64,000 nucleotides of DNA from Phreatobacter sp. (GCF_022843985.1 NZ_JALHMP010000022.1:16677-80676); one strand, 5' to 3'. Numbered from the stretch's first letter, positions 26,629 through 36,063 are shown. Translations and numbers: made by a program. Notes: a model not told the origin generated them from the sequence alone.

Positions 26629-26666
26629 GACCGGCCGGAACGATGACCCTATCGTTCCGGCCGGTC
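26629..26666 (+). terminator. Perfect 16-bp inverted repeat after the chemoreceptor gene
   Basis: The left arm is 26629-26644 (GACCGGCCGGAACGAT), the loop GACCCT and the right arm 26651-26666, an exact complement. The 16-bp GC-rich stem could terminate the chemoreceptor transcript, but only TCGTTTG follows instead of a T-run. It also lies 25 bp before the PaiB-type start codon, so an operator or attenuator role is possible. Confidence 0.55.
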
Positions 26667-26691
26667 TCGTTTGGGGGAAGAGGTTGCCGCC

Positions 26692-27339
26692 ATGTATGTG
26701 CCGCCGCTCTTCGCCATGGGAGACCAGACAGAGGTGATGGCCTTCTGCAGGGCCCATCCCTTCGCGCTGCTGGTGACGCATGGCCGCGACGGCCTTTTCG
26801 CCACCCATCTGCCGGTGATCCTGAAGGAGAGCGGCGAGACGGGAGCGACTTTCTTCGGGCATATCGCCCGGGCCAATCCCCATTGGCAGAACACCGATCC
26901 GGGGGCCGAGGCACTGCTCGTCTTTTCCGGCCCGCAGGCCTATGTCACCCCGTCCTGGTACGCCACCAAGAAGGAAACCGCGAAGGTCGTGCCGACGTGG
27001 AACTATGCCAGCGTCCATGTCCGCGGCCAGGTGTTCTGGCCGCATGATGCCGACTTCCTGCGCGAGAACCTCTCCGACCTGACCGACCGCCACGAGGCCG
27101 GCCGGGAGCACCCCTGGGCGATGGCGGATGCGCCGGAGGATTTCCTGGGCATGCAGATGCGGGCGATCGTCGGGATGCGGTTTGCCGTCTCCGCCTTCGA
27201 CGCCAAGATGAAGATGAGCCAGAACCGCCCGGCCGTGGATGTCGACGGCGTCATCTCCGGCCTCGCGGCCTCGGGCGAGGCGGGCGACGCCGCGGTGGCG
27301 GACCTCGTTGCGGCACGGCGCGCCGACAGGCTCAGGTGA
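26692..27339 (+). CDS. FMN-binding PaiB-family protein
   Basis: A 215-residue split-barrel flavin-binding protein of the PaiB family, named after a Bacillus negative regulator of sporulation and protease genes. The family pattern is visible: MYVPPLFAMGDQTEVMAFCRAHPFALLVTHG at the start, then HIARANPHWQ, VFSGPQAYVTPSWY, PTWNYASVHVRG and AIVGMRFAVSAFDAKMKMSQNRP. The start is ATG 26692; a TTG seven codons earlier is also open. No DNA-binding domain is apparent, so direct transcriptional control is uncertain. Its stop overlaps the convergent ubiA stop region by 8 bp. Confidence 0.88.
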   Translation: MYVPPLFAMGDQTEVMAFCRAHPFALLVTHGRDGLFATHLPVILKESGETGATFFGHIARANPHWQNTDPGAEALLVFSGPQAYVTPSWYATKKETAKVVPTWNYASVHVRGQVFWPHDADFLRENLSDLTDRHEAGREHPWAMADAPEDFLGMQMRAIVGMRFAVSAFDAKMKMSQNRPAVDVDGVISGLAASGEAGDAAVADLVAARRADRLR

Positions 27340-28273
27340 CGGCGGCCAGAAGCGCGGCCACCATCAGGCCGGCAAGGACAATCAGCCCGGCATCGCGGTT
27401 CGACTTGAACAGCCTCAGGCAGAGATCGGGATCGGCGATGTCGAGGGAGCGGACCTGCCAGGCCAGGTGGGCAGCGAAGGCCGCAAGCCCGGCATAGGCG
27501 AGGACGGGCGCCGCCAGGCTCCAGAGCGCGGCGGCGAAGAGCCCCACCGCTGCGGCATAGAACAGCGACAGGAAAAGCGGGGTCCTGTCGCCGAAGAGCA
27601 GCGCCGTCGACTTGACGCCGACGATGGCGTCGTCCTCGCGGTCCTGGTGGGCGTAGATCGTGTCGTAGCCGATGACCCAGAGGATGGAGGCGGCATAGAG
27701 CAGCAGCGCGGGCGGGTCGAGCCGCCCGAAAGCCGCCGCCCAGCCCATCAGCGCCCCCCAGGAGAAGGCGAGGCCGAGCACCGACTGGGGCCAGGAGGTG
27801 ATGCGCTTCATGAAGGGATAGATCGCCACCACCGCCAGGGAGGCGATGCCGACCGCCCAGGCGAAGGGCTGCCAGAGCGCCAGCAGGACCAGCGCACCGA
27901 GGCCGATCTGCGCCGCGAGGAACAGCTTGGCCTGCCGCGCCGTGACCTGGCCCGACGGCAGCGGCCGCGACCGGGTGCGCTCGACCATAGCGTCGATGTC
28001 GCGGTCGACGAGGTCGTTATAGGTGCAGCCGGCGCCGCGCATGGCCACGGCGCCGACGGCGAAGAGCAGCATGTGCCAGAGGTTGGGGAGCGGCTGTCCC
28101 GTTGCCAGCGCGGCGAAGGCCGCCGACCACCAGCAGGGCAGGAGCAGGAGCCAGGAGCCGATGGGCCGGTCGGCGCGGGCGAGCCGGAGATAGGGCCGCC
28201 AGGCGCGAGGCGCGTGGGTATCGACCCAGGAGCCGCGAACAGCGTCGGCGACCCGTCCGTCGGCGGCGGTCAT
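27332..28273 (-). CDS. ubiA: 4-hydroxybenzoate polyprenyltransferase UbiA
   Basis: An inner-membrane enzyme that prenylates 4-hydroxybenzoate in ubiquinone synthesis, 313 residues with about eight to nine membrane helices. The two Asp-rich magnesium/diphosphate motifs are NDLVDRDIDAMVERTRSRPLPSG and YDTIYAHQDREDD. The N-terminal PYLRLARADRPIGSWLLLLPCWWS is typical. ATG 28273 lies 7 bp after the stop of the small secreted protein, so the two are probably one transcript. The 3' end overlaps the convergent PaiB-type gene by 8 bp. Confidence 0.94.
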   Translation of the reverse strand: MTAADGRVADAVRGSWVDTHAPRAWRPYLRLARADRPIGSWLLLLPCWWSAAFAALATGQPLPNLWHMLLFAVGAVAMRGAGCTYNDLVDRDIDAMVERTRSRPLPSGQVTARQAKLFLAAQIGLGALVLLALWQPFAWAVGIASLAVVAIYPFMKRITSWPQSVLGLAFSWGALMGWAAAFGRLDPPALLLYAASILWVIGYDTIYAHQDREDDAIVGVKSTALLFGDRTPLFLSLFYAAAVGLFAAALWSLAAPVLAYAGLAAFAAHLAWQVRSLDIADPDLCLRLFKSNRDAGLIVLAGLMVAALLAAVT

Positions 28274-28280
28274 CGCCGGA

Positions 28281-28766
28281 TCAGAGCGCGCCGGGCGTGC
28301 GCAGGTCGAGCTGCGGCCGGCGGCCGGCATTGGGCGCGAAGGGATTGCCGCCGCCCGCCTCGGCCTGGCGGCGCTGGCGCTCGAGTTGGGCGACGCCGTT
28401 GCAGGCCTGGGTCCGGTTGCGGGTGATGTTGGCGACGCCGGTATTGACGTCGTTGATGATCTGCTCCGGCAGGCGGCAGAAATCGGCGTTGGTGGTCATC
28501 CACTGCTGCAACCGGCGGAAGGAGGTCTGGGCGGTGGTCAGGGCCTGGCAGGCGCGCTGGGCATTGGCAATGGCCTGTTCGAAGGTCGTCGGACGGCCGC
28601 GCGGAATCGCCGCCTGGGTCTGCTTCATGACCTCCTGATGGGCGGCGATCATCGGCTGGAACTCGGCCTGGCAGATCTCGTTGGCCCGCGACGCGCTGCC
28701 ACCCGCCAGGAGGGCGGTGAGTCCGAGAACGGCCAGGGAGGTCTTCAACGCGTGGCGACGGTACAT
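28281..28766 (-). CDS. Hypothetical exported protein, 161 residues
   Basis: I do not recognise a named family. Residues 1-28 (MYRRHALKTSLAVLGLTALL and AGGSASRA) form a clear Sec signal with cleavage near SRA/NE. The mature part is helical, Gln- and Asn-rich, and has four cysteines (CQAEF, RACQAL, DFCRLP, QACNGV) that could make two disulfides in the periplasm. A low-complexity Gln/Arg/Gly tail precedes LDLRTPGAL. The much longer upstream open frame has no support. ubiA starts 7 bp downstream on the same strand. Confidence 0.8.
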   Translation of the reverse strand: MYRRHALKTSLAVLGLTALLAGGSASRANEICQAEFQPMIAAHQEVMKQTQAAIPRGRPTTFEQAIANAQRACQALTTAQTSFRRLQQWMTTNADFCRLPEQIINDVNTGVANITRNRTQACNGVAQLERQRRQAEAGGGNPFAPNAGRRPQLDLRTPGAL

Positions 28767-28943
28767 CGTTCGGCCCCTGAACACGTCCGCAGAGCGAGCG
28801 AGGTTGAGTGAAATCGAGACGTTACATATCAATCCGCCAGCATCGTGGCAATGTGACGGCACGTGCCCCTCAGGGGACCGTCGACGGCCGCGGGGCGGTG
28901 CAGGCAGCGGCGGCAGTCGATCGGCGCGGAATGGGACGGGACC

Positions 28944-29690
28944 ATGGCGGCTTATGATTTCAAGGCGATCAGGCTGTTCGTGGCCGGCCCCCTCGCGGCC
29001 GGCGCCGTCCTGCCCTGTGACCGCGACCAGGCCAATTATCTCCTCAACGTGATGCGGCTCGACGACGGTGGCCGCATCGCCGTCTTTGACGGGGTCCACG
29101 GCGAATGGGCCGCCCGCCTCCAGCGCAACGGCAAGAAGGGTCTGTCCCTGGTCGTCGAGACACGGCTGCGGCCGCAGCCGGAAGCCTGCGACCTCTGGCT
29201 GCTGTTCGCGCCGCTGAAACATGCCCGTCTCGACTATATGGTGCAGAAGGCGGTGGAGATGGGCGTCTCGCGCCTCGTTCCCGTCATCACCCGCCACACC
29301 CAGGCGGCGCGGGTCAATCTCGATCGCATGAAGGCCAATGCCGTCGAGGCGGCGGAACAATGCGGCATCCTGACCGTTGCCGCCTGCGATGAGACACAGT
29401 CGCTTGCCGCCGCCCTGGCCGCCCTGCCAGCCGACCGTCTCCTCGTCTTCTGCGACGAGGGCGCGGCGACGGCGAACCCCGTCGCGGCGCTGCAGGAGGC
29501 GGGAACAGCAGATGGCGGCCTCGCCGTCCTCATCGGCCCGGAAGGTGGCTTCTCCGATGAGGAACGCAGCCTCATCGCCCGGCGGCCGCGCACGCTCGCC
29601 CTGTCGCTCGGTCCACGCATCCTGCGGGCCGATACCGCGGCGGTGGCGGCGCTGGCGGTGGTGCAGGCGAGCCTCGGCGACTGGCACTGA
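28944..29690 (+). CDS. rsmE: 16S rRNA (uracil-1498-N3) methyltransferase RsmE
   Basis: A SPOUT-class methyltransferase that modifies U1498 in the decoding site of 16S rRNA. It has 248 residues from MAAYDFKAIRLFVAGPL. A PUA-like N-terminal part (QANYLLNVMRLDDGGRIAVFDG) is followed by the knot motifs LIGPEGGFSDEE and LSLGPRILRADTAAVAAL. ATG 28944 has GGGAC upstream and fits the family start; the frame extends to 28863 without similarity. It is divergent from the small secreted protein/ubiA pair. Confidence 0.95.
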   Translation: MAAYDFKAIRLFVAGPLAAGAVLPCDRDQANYLLNVMRLDDGGRIAVFDGVHGEWAARLQRNGKKGLSLVVETRLRPQPEACDLWLLFAPLKHARLDYMVQKAVEMGVSRLVPVITRHTQAARVNLDRMKANAVEAAEQCGILTVAACDETQSLAAALAALPADRLLVFCDEGAATANPVAALQEAGTADGGLAVLIGPEGGFSDEERSLIARRPRTLALSLGPRILRADTAAVAALAVVQASLGDWH

Positions 29691-29980
29691 GCCACGCTCT
29701 GCCGCCACGACGCGGCCCGTCCACGACCTCGCAACAGCCCCGACGACGGCTTTTCGGGCCGAAGTCAACGGATTTAAGTTCACGCGATCTTTCAATATGT
29801 TACGAAATCGTGGCGTCCCGTGACCGGATCAGGCCACATTTTCGCCCCGCGGCCCGCCAGCCTCTGCGCCACCGGACAGCGCCCCGGACTGGGAGGGGCG
29901 CCCCGGCGAGCGGCCGCCTCTCGCCCGCTGCAACCATCACGTGACGTCGATCTTGTCGGCGTCGGTTCATGGAGACCAAC
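29691..29980. other. 290-bp intergenic region, no gene seen
   Basis: Between rsmE and the carboxylate-amine ligase. A relatively AT-rich stretch at about 29770-29810 could hold a promoter, but no convincing paired boxes, terminator or small RNA can be read. Confidence 0.5.
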
Positions 29981-31102
29981 ATGTCGGACACCCGCCGATT
30001 TGGCATCGAGGAAGAATTTTTCGTGGTCGATGCCGAGACCAAGGCCGTGATGCGGCGCATGCCGCAGGGGTTCTTCAGCGCCGCCAAGGACCGGCTCGGC
30101 GACAGGGTCGGCAGCGAGATGCTGCAGTCCCAGATCGAACTGACGAGTTCCGTCCATTCGTCCGCCGCTGCGGCGCGCAACGAGCTGCAGGCCATGCGCG
30201 GCATGCTCGGCGAAGTGGCGGCGCGCCACGGGCTTACCGTGCTCGCCTCCGGCACCCATCCCACCGCGATGTGGGCAACCCAGCGCGCCAGCGAGGCGCC
30301 GCGCTACGACAGCGTCATGCACGACCTGCAGATGCTCGGACAGCGCAACATCGTCTGCGGCATGCATGTCCATGCCGAGTTCGAGGACCTGTCGCGGCGC
30401 ATCGACGTGATGGGCCGGCTGATGCCGACCATCCCGCTCATCATCGCCCTGTCGACCTCCTCGCCGTTCTGGCAGGCGCGGGCGACGGGTCTGATGGGGT
30501 ACCGCCTCGCCGCCTATGACGAACTGCCGCGCACCGGCCTGCCCGAGATGTTCAAGACCCAGGCCGAATACGACGACTATGTCTCGCTTCTGGTCGAGGC
30601 ACGGATCATCCAGGATTCGAGCTATGTCTGGTGGGCCGTGCGACCGTCCCGCCGCTTTCCGACCCTCGAGCTGCGGGCGCCCGATTCCTGCACCAACCTC
30701 GACGATTCCATGGCGATCGCCGCACTCTACCGGTCGATGGTGCGCTATCTCATCCGCCATCCCGACTATCGCTCCGATCTCTCGCCGCTGTCGCGGGCGG
30801 TGGCGCAGGAGAACAAGTGGCGGGCCCAGCGCTACGGCATCCACGGTTCCTTCGTCGATGAGGAGCGGCGCGCGACCGTCTCCATCGCCGACCTCGTGCA
30901 GGAGACCGTGACGCTGCTGGAAGAGGATGCCGAAGCGCTCGGCTGCGCCGAGGATCTCGCCCGCTGCCTCGACATCTGCACGCGCGGCACCAGCGCCGAC
31001 GGCCAGCTGACGGTCTGGAAATCGGCGCTCGGCCTCGCCGAGACGCCGCATGACGCGCTGCGGGCGGTGAAGACCTGGATCGCCCAGCAGACGCTGCAAT
31101 AG
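29981..31102 (+). CDS. Carboxylate-amine ligase, YbdK/GCS2 family
   Basis: A member of the glutamate-cysteine ligase 2 superfamily, 373 residues: FGIEEEFFVVD at the start, SEMLQSQIELTSSVHSS, ASGTHPTAMW, CGMHVHAEFEDLSRRIDVM, RFPTLELRAPDSCTNLDDS and ENKWRAQRYGIHGSFVDEE. YbdK has weak glutamate-cysteine ligase activity; the physiological substrate is unsettled. ATG 29981 is preferred to ATG 29969 because GGAG (29971-29974) lies six bases before it. It stands alone on the plus strand and is convergent with xseA. Confidence 0.9.
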   Translation: MSDTRRFGIEEEFFVVDAETKAVMRRMPQGFFSAAKDRLGDRVGSEMLQSQIELTSSVHSSAAAARNELQAMRGMLGEVAARHGLTVLASGTHPTAMWATQRASEAPRYDSVMHDLQMLGQRNIVCGMHVHAEFEDLSRRIDVMGRLMPTIPLIIALSTSSPFWQARATGLMGYRLAAYDELPRTGLPEMFKTQAEYDDYVSLLVEARIIQDSSYVWWAVRPSRRFPTLELRAPDSCTNLDDSMAIAALYRSMVRYLIRHPDYRSDLSPLSRAVAQENKWRAQRYGIHGSFVDEERRATVSIADLVQETVTLLEEDAEALGCAEDLARCLDICTRGTSADGQLTVWKSALGLAETPHDALRAVKTWIAQQTLQ

Positions 31103-31113
31103 CCGGGACGCCG

Positions 31114-32703
31114 TCAGAACAGGCTGCCCTGCCCCTCGCCACTCTTGCGACCCCTAGGCTCGCCGCTGCGCGCCGGTTTCGGTGCGGCAGGTGGTGCCTC
31201 GCCCTCGGCGGTCGCCTTGATGTGGCCGTCGGCGAATTCAAGCGCGAGAACCGTGCCCGGCGCGATGGCGCTCGCGCTGCGCAGCGGCCTGCCCTCGCCG
31301 TCGCGCACCAGGGCAAAGCCGCGCGCGAGGACGCCCTGGTAGGAGAGCGCGGCGAGGAGCTTGTCGGCGCCGGCGAGCCGGTCGCGGCTGCGGCGCAGGA
31401 TGAGCGCAAAGGCCCGGGGGGCGCGGGCGTGGAGGTTGTCGAGGCGCTCGCGCGACCGCGCGATCCGGTCGGCCTGGGTCCTGGCATAGACGCCGAGTGA
31501 GCGCTTCAGCCTGTCGGAGAAGGTGATGAAGGTCTGGCGGCGCAGTTCGGCCCGCTGCGTGAGGGACATGGTGGCGCGCGCCGCCAGCGTGTCGATCCGG
31601 TCCCGGGAGCGGGCGATCCGCCCGGCCAGCAAGGCTGGCGCCAGCCGCCCCGCGGCCCGGACCAGCCGGGTCCGATGGGCGCTTGCATTGGCGGCGAGCG
31701 CATTGGGGAGCCGTTCGGAGGCCGTGTCGAGGCGTTGACGCGCCGTCTCCAGCAAGCGCTCGGCATCGGGCAGGGCACGGGCCGCGCCACGCAGTTCGGT
31801 GCGCCTGGCCTCCATGCCGCGGGCGATCGACAGGGCGAGCCGCCGGCCGAGGCCCGTCGTCTCGGCCACCAGGTCGGCGCGCACCGGCACGGCCATCTCG
31901 GCGGCAGCGGTCGGGGTGGGGGCGCGGCGGTCGGCGGCGAAATCGATGAGGGTCGTGTCGGTCTCGTGGCCGACCGCGGAGATCAGCGGAATGGCACTCT
32001 CGAAGGCGGCACGGACGACGATCTCCTCGTTGAAGCCCCAGAGGTCCTCCAGCGAGCCGCCGCCGCGGGCGACGATGATGACGTCCGGGCGCGGCAGGTC
32101 GTCCTCGGGGCCGATGGCGTTGAAGCCGCGGATGGCCGCCGCCACCTCGGCGGCGCTGCCCTCGCCCTGGACGCGGACCGGCCAGACGAGGACGGTGCGG
32201 GGGAAGCGGTCCGCAAGGCGGTGCAGGATGTCGCGGATGACGGCGCCGGTCGGCGAGGTGACGACGCCGATGACCTGCGGCAGATAGGGCAAGGGGCGCT
32301 TGCGGGCGGGGTCAAAGAGGCCCTCGGCGGCGAGTTTCCGGCGTCGCTCTTCCAGCAGCGCCATGAGCGCGCCGACACCGGCGGGTTCCAGGCTCTCGAT
32401 CACCACCTGGTATTTCGACGAGCCCGGGAAGGTGGTGACCCGGCCGGTGGCGATGACCTCGAGGCCCTCCTGCGGCTTGAACTTCAGCCGCCCGTAGGTG
32501 CCCTTCCAGATCACCGCCTCGATGGCGGCGCCCTCGTCCTTGAGGCGGAAATAGCAGTGCCCCGAGCCGCTCGGTCCCTTGAAGCCGGAGACCTCGCCGC
32601 GCAGGCGCACATAGCCGAAGGCGTCCTCCACCGTCCGCTTGATGGCGGCGGAGAGATCCGAGACCGAGATCTCGGGCGTGTTGGACGGGACGGTGTCGGT
32701 CAT
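31114..32703 (-). CDS. xseA: Exodeoxyribonuclease VII large subunit
   Basis: The catalytic subunit of the single-strand nuclease ExoVII, 529 residues. The N-terminal OB-fold includes [40 protein letters not shown]. The catalytic region has [40 protein letters not shown] (here [20 protein letters not shown]) and [29 protein letters not shown] long coiled-coil segment follows. The Arg/Gly-rich C-terminus ([17 protein letters not shown]) is slightly extended. ATG 32703 is preferred over the open extension to 32733. xseB is not nearby. Confidence 0.95.
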   Translation of the reverse strand: MTDTVPSNTPEISVSDLSAAIKRTVEDAFGYVRLRGEVSGFKGPSGSGHCYFRLKDEGAAIEAVIWKGTYGRLKFKPQEGLEVIATGRVTTFPGSSKYQVVIESLEPAGVGALMALLEERRRKLAAEGLFDPARKRPLPYLPQVIGVVTSPTGAVIRDILHRLADRFPRTVLVWPVRVQGEGSAAEVAAAIRGFNAIGPEDDLPRPDVIIVARGGGSLEDLWGFNEEIVVRAAFESAIPLISAVGHETDTTLIDFAADRRAPTPTAAAEMAVPVRADLVAETTGLGRRLALSIARGMEARRTELRGAARALPDAERLLETARQRLDTASERLPNALAANASAHRTRLVRAAGRLAPALLAGRIARSRDRIDTLAARATMSLTQRAELRRQTFITFSDRLKRSLGVYARTQADRIARSRERLDNLHARAPRAFALILRRSRDRLAGADKLLAALSYQGVLARGFALVRDGEGRPLRSASAIAPGTVLALEFADGHIKATAEGEAPPAAPKPARSGEPRGRKSGEGQGSLF

Positions 32704-32819
32704 GCGCAGCGAATCCGTTGCCGGACGGGGCACTCTTGTCTAGACGCTGCGGGACGAGGGTTGAAGGGGCGGTCTGCATCGGCGGCGTGCAGGATGCCGG
32801 CTACCGGGCGGGGACCACC

Positions 32820-34109
32820 ATGAACGTGCTTCTGATCGGCGGCGGCGGCCGCGAACATGCCCTCGCCTGGGCGCTGTCGGCGAGCCCTCTGCTGACGACG
32901 CTGCACTGCGCGCCCGGCAATCCCGGCATCGCCGAGGTGGCGACGCTGGCGGCGCTCGACGTCACCGACCACCCCGCCGTCATCGCCTATTGCCGCCGGC
33001 ACGCCATCACCTTCGTGGTGGTGGGGCCCGAGGCGCCGCTGGTGGCTGGCATCGCCGACGATCTCGCGGACGCCGGCATCAAGGTGTTCGGCCCGTCGCG
33101 GGCGGCGGCCGAACTCGAGGGCTCGAAGGGCTTCACCAAGGACCTCTGCCGGGAATTCGCCATTCCCACCGCCGCCTATGAGCGCTTCACCGCGGCCGGC
33201 CCGGCCAAGGACTATGTGCGCCGCATGGGCGCGCCGATCGTCGTCAAGGCGGACGGTCTGGCCGCCGGCAAGGGCGTGGTCGTCGCCATGACCCTCGACG
33301 AGGCGCTGGCGGCCGTCGACATGATGTTCGATGGCGGCATGGGGGCGGCCGGCGCGGCGGTCGTCGTCGAGGCGTTCATGACCGGCGAGGAGGCGTCGTT
33401 CTTCGCCCTCTGCGACGGCGAGACGGCGCTGGCGCTCGCCACCGCGCAGGACCACAAGCGGGTCGGCGACGGCGATACCGGGCCGAATACCGGCGGCATG
33501 GGCGCCTATTCGCCGGCCCCGGTGATGACGCCCGCCATGGTCGAGCGCACCATGGCGGAGATCATCCGGCCGACCCTCGCCGCGATGAAGGCCAGGGGCC
33601 GGCCGTTCAAGGGCGTGCTCTTTGCCGGCCTGATGATCACGGCGGAGGGGCCGAAGCTGATCGAATACAATTGCCGTTTCGGTGATCCCGAATGCGAGGT
33701 GCTGATGATGCGGCTGAAGGACGATCTCCTGACGCTGCTGCTCGGGGCCGCCGATGGCCAGCTTCGGACGATGAGTGCCCGCTGGTACGACGAGGCCGCA
33801 CTCACCGTGGTGATGGCGGCGCGGGGCTATCCCGGGACGCCGGAAAAGGGCAGCGTCATCCGTGGCATCGAACGGGCGCGGGCGCTTGGCGGCGTCGAGG
33901 TCTTCCATGCGGGAACGGCGGTGAAGGACGGCGAGATCGTGGCCGCCGGCGGCCGCGTTCTCGCTGTCACCGCCACCGGGCGCAACGTGACGGAGGCGCA
34001 GGAGAAGGCCTACCGCGCCGTCGATCTCATCGACTGGCCCGGCGGGTTCTGCCGCCGCGACATCGGCTGGCAGGCAGTGGCGCGGGAGCGGACGCCCGGA
34101 CAGGATTGA
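32820..34109 (+). CDS. purD: Phosphoribosylamine-glycine ligase PurD
   Basis: The second step of de novo purine synthesis: an ATP-grasp enzyme joining glycine to phosphoribosylamine. It has 429 residues beginning [20 protein letters not shown]. Family blocks include [64 protein letters not shown] and [24 protein letters not shown]. The start at 32820 is fixed by the conserved N-terminus. It is divergent from xseA and does not sit with other pur genes, which is usual in alphaproteobacteria. Confidence 0.96.
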   Translation: MNVLLIGGGGREHALAWALSASPLLTTLHCAPGNPGIAEVATLAALDVTDHPAVIAYCRRHAITFVVVGPEAPLVAGIADDLADAGIKVFGPSRAAAELEGSKGFTKDLCREFAIPTAAYERFTAAGPAKDYVRRMGAPIVVKADGLAAGKGVVVAMTLDEALAAVDMMFDGGMGAAGAAVVVEAFMTGEEASFFALCDGETALALATAQDHKRVGDGDTGPNTGGMGAYSPAPVMTPAMVERTMAEIIRPTLAAMKARGRPFKGVLFAGLMITAEGPKLIEYNCRFGDPECEVLMMRLKDDLLTLLLGAADGQLRTMSARWYDEAALTVVMAARGYPGTPEKGSVIRGIERARALGGVEVFHAGTAVKDGEIVAAGGRVLAVTATGRNVTEAQEKAYRAVDLIDWPGGFCRRDIGWQAVARERTPGQD

Positions 34110-34169
34110 GCCGGGCCGCGGCCGGCGAAATCGGCTATGCTCGCTGCCGCCGATGACCCAGGAGCGCCC

Positions 34170-35081
34170 ATGGCCAGCTTCGATCTGTTCCCCGGTTTCG
34201 AATCGCACTGGATCGATACGTCCATCGGCCAGATCTTCGCCCGCTCCGGCGGGGCGGGGCCGCCGCTGCTGCTGATCCACGGCTTTCCGCAGACCCATGT
34301 CGAATGGCACAGGATCGCGCCCGAACTGGCGAAGCGGTTCACGCTCGTCATGCCGGACCTGCCCGGCTACGGCTGGTCGACGGCGCCGCGCGGCGGCGCC
34401 GGTCATTTCCCCTATGCCAAGCGCGACATGGCGCAGGTCCTGATCGAGGTGATGGAGGCGCTCGGCCATGTCCGTTTCATGGCCTGCGGGCATGATCGCG
34501 GCGCGCGGGTGACCTACCGCATGGCGCTCGATCATCCCGGCCGGCTCGAGCGTATCGCGCTCCTCGACATCGTGCCGACGCTCGTCATGTGGGAGCGCAT
34601 CCGCGCCGCGCCGTCGCCGAAGACCGAGCACTGGATCTTCCTGTCCGCAGCGGACGGGGTTCCCGAGGCGGAGATCGGCCGCAATCCCACCGCCTATCTC
34701 GAGGAGAAGCTGGCGCTGTGGACCAAGACCGGCACGCTCGACGCCTATGACAACCGCGCGCTGCAGCACTATCGCGACTTCTTCAACGACCCCTCGCGCA
34801 TCCATGCCTGCTGCGAGGACTATCGCGCCGGCGCCACGGTCGATCTCGCCGCCGACATGGCCGACAAGGCGGCGGGCCGCATCATCGCCGTGCCGGCCCA
34901 CGTGGTCTGGGGCGATGCGGGCATTCCCTCGGCGGGGGCGAGCCCGCTCGATGCCTGGGCGGTCTTCGCGCCAAAGGCCACAGGCGAGGCGGTCGATTCC
35001 GGCCATTTCATCCCGGAGGAAAATCCCGCAGGCTGTCTTGCCGCCCTGCTGCCCTTCCTGACGTCGACGACCCTCGCCTGA
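34170..35081 (+). CDS. Probable haloacetate (fluoroacetate) dehalogenase
   Basis: An alpha/beta hydrolase of 303 residues that carries the complete catalytic set known from fluoroacetate dehalogenase: nucleophile D109, carboxylate-binding R110 and R113 (all in GHDRGARVTYRMALDHPGR), D133 (LLDIVPT), the halide pocket H154-W155 (TEHWIF) and Y218 (CEDYRAG), and base H279 (SGHFIPEE). The numbering is offset by one from the Rhodopseudomonas palustris enzyme as I recall it. Epoxide hydrolases share the fold but not this HW/Y/RxxR set. The predicted reaction is haloacetate plus water to glycolate plus halide. ATG 34170 starts the conserved region. It lies 60 bp after purD on the same strand. Confidence 0.82.
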   Translation: MASFDLFPGFESHWIDTSIGQIFARSGGAGPPLLLIHGFPQTHVEWHRIAPELAKRFTLVMPDLPGYGWSTAPRGGAGHFPYAKRDMAQVLIEVMEALGHVRFMACGHDRGARVTYRMALDHPGRLERIALLDIVPTLVMWERIRAAPSPKTEHWIFLSAADGVPEAEIGRNPTAYLEEKLALWTKTGTLDAYDNRALQHYRDFFNDPSRIHACCEDYRAGATVDLAADMADKAAGRIIAVPAHVVWGDAGIPSAGASPLDAWAVFAPKATGEAVDSGHFIPEENPAGCLAALLPFLTSTTLA

Positions 35082-35136
35082 CGGCGACGCGGCGGCGCGC
35101 TTGACCCTGCCGCCGCCGCCGCTTAACCCCGCTGGC

Positions 35137-36027
35137 ATGACCGACGCCCTCGCCGCTCCCGCCCTCGCCCCGCCCGCGCTCATCACGGGGCTTTCCACCA
35201 TTGCCGAGGGCTACGACCTCGTCTTCTCCGATGTCTGGGGCGTGCTGCACAATGGCATGAAGGCGCATCCCGCCGCCTGCGAGGCGCTGGTGGCCATGCG
35301 CCGGCGCGGGGTTCCGGTGATCCTCATCACCAATGCGCCGCGCCAGGCGCCGGTGGTGGTCGGCCAGCTCGACCGGCTCGGCGTGCCGCGCGCCGCCTAC
35401 GACGCCATCGTCACCTCGGGCGACGTGTCGCGCGACTACATGCGCACGCGCCCGGGCGCGCCGGTGCACCATGTCGGCCCGCAGCGCGACCTCGTCGTCT
35501 TCGAGGGGATCGACACCCGCCTCGTCGGCATCGAGGAGGCGGACTACGTCGTCTGCACAGGCCTTGTGGACGACCGCACAGAGACGCCCGACGATTATCA
35601 GGAGCGGCTCGAGCGCATGAAGGCACGCGACCTGTTCTTCCTGTGCGGCAATCCCGACAAGGTGGTGGAGGTCGGCCACGACCTGATCTTCTGCGCCGGC
35701 GCCATCGGCGACCGCTACCAGTCCATGGGGGGCGACGTGCTCTATGCCGGCAAGCCCTACGAGCCGGCCTATGAGGCCTGCTGGCGCTATGCCGAGCGTA
35801 TCCTCGGGCACCGTCCCGACGACCGCCGGGTTCTGGCCATCGGCGATGCCATGCGCACCGACGTCGCCGGTGCCGCACGCATGGGCTATGATTGCCTGTT
35901 CCTGGCGGAAGGCATTCATGCCGAGGTGCTGCTGGATAGTGCCGGGGTCAGGCCTGAGGGCCTCGCGGCGCTGGTCGCGGAGACGGGACAAAGCCCCCGT
36001 CACGTCATGCGCAAGCTGGTCTGGTAG
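35137..36027 (+). CDS. HAD-superfamily hydrolase, class IIA (TIGR01459-like)
   Basis: A NagD-like HAD protein of 296 residues: LVFSDVWGVLHNGMKAHPAA (motif I), VPVILITNAPRQ (motif II), VLYAGKPYEPAYEACWRYA (motif III Lys) and VLAIGDAMRTDVAGAARMGYDCLF (motif IV). Motif I reads D-V-W where active phosphatases have D-x-D, so the general-acid Asp is a Trp. This is characteristic of this subfamily and leaves the activity open. The substrate is unknown. ATG 35137 is chosen just before the Ala/Pro-rich leader; a TTG at 35101 is the alternative. It follows the dehalogenase with a 55-bp gap. Confidence 0.87.
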   Translation: MTDALAAPALAPPALITGLSTIAEGYDLVFSDVWGVLHNGMKAHPAACEALVAMRRRGVPVILITNAPRQAPVVVGQLDRLGVPRAAYDAIVTSGDVSRDYMRTRPGAPVHHVGPQRDLVVFEGIDTRLVGIEEADYVVCTGLVDDRTETPDDYQERLERMKARDLFFLCGNPDKVVEVGHDLIFCAGAIGDRYQSMGGDVLYAGKPYEPAYEACWRYAERILGHRPDDRRVLAIGDAMRTDVAGAARMGYDCLFLAEGIHAEVLLDSAGVRPEGLAALVAETGQSPRHVMRKLVW

Positions 36028-36063
36028 GGACGGCGACGCTTCCGCGGTAGACCACCGCCGGGA

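Noticed and set aside
29691..29980. Possible tRNA or small RNA in the rsmE/ligase gap
   Set aside because: No T-arm consensus, CCA end or cloverleaf could be built, and no terminator follows.
35137..36027. Calling the HAD protein a haloacid dehalogenase that works with the upstream haloacetate dehalogenase
   Set aside because: Its motifs match the NagD-like class IIA group, not L-2-haloacid dehalogenases; the adjacency alone is not enough.
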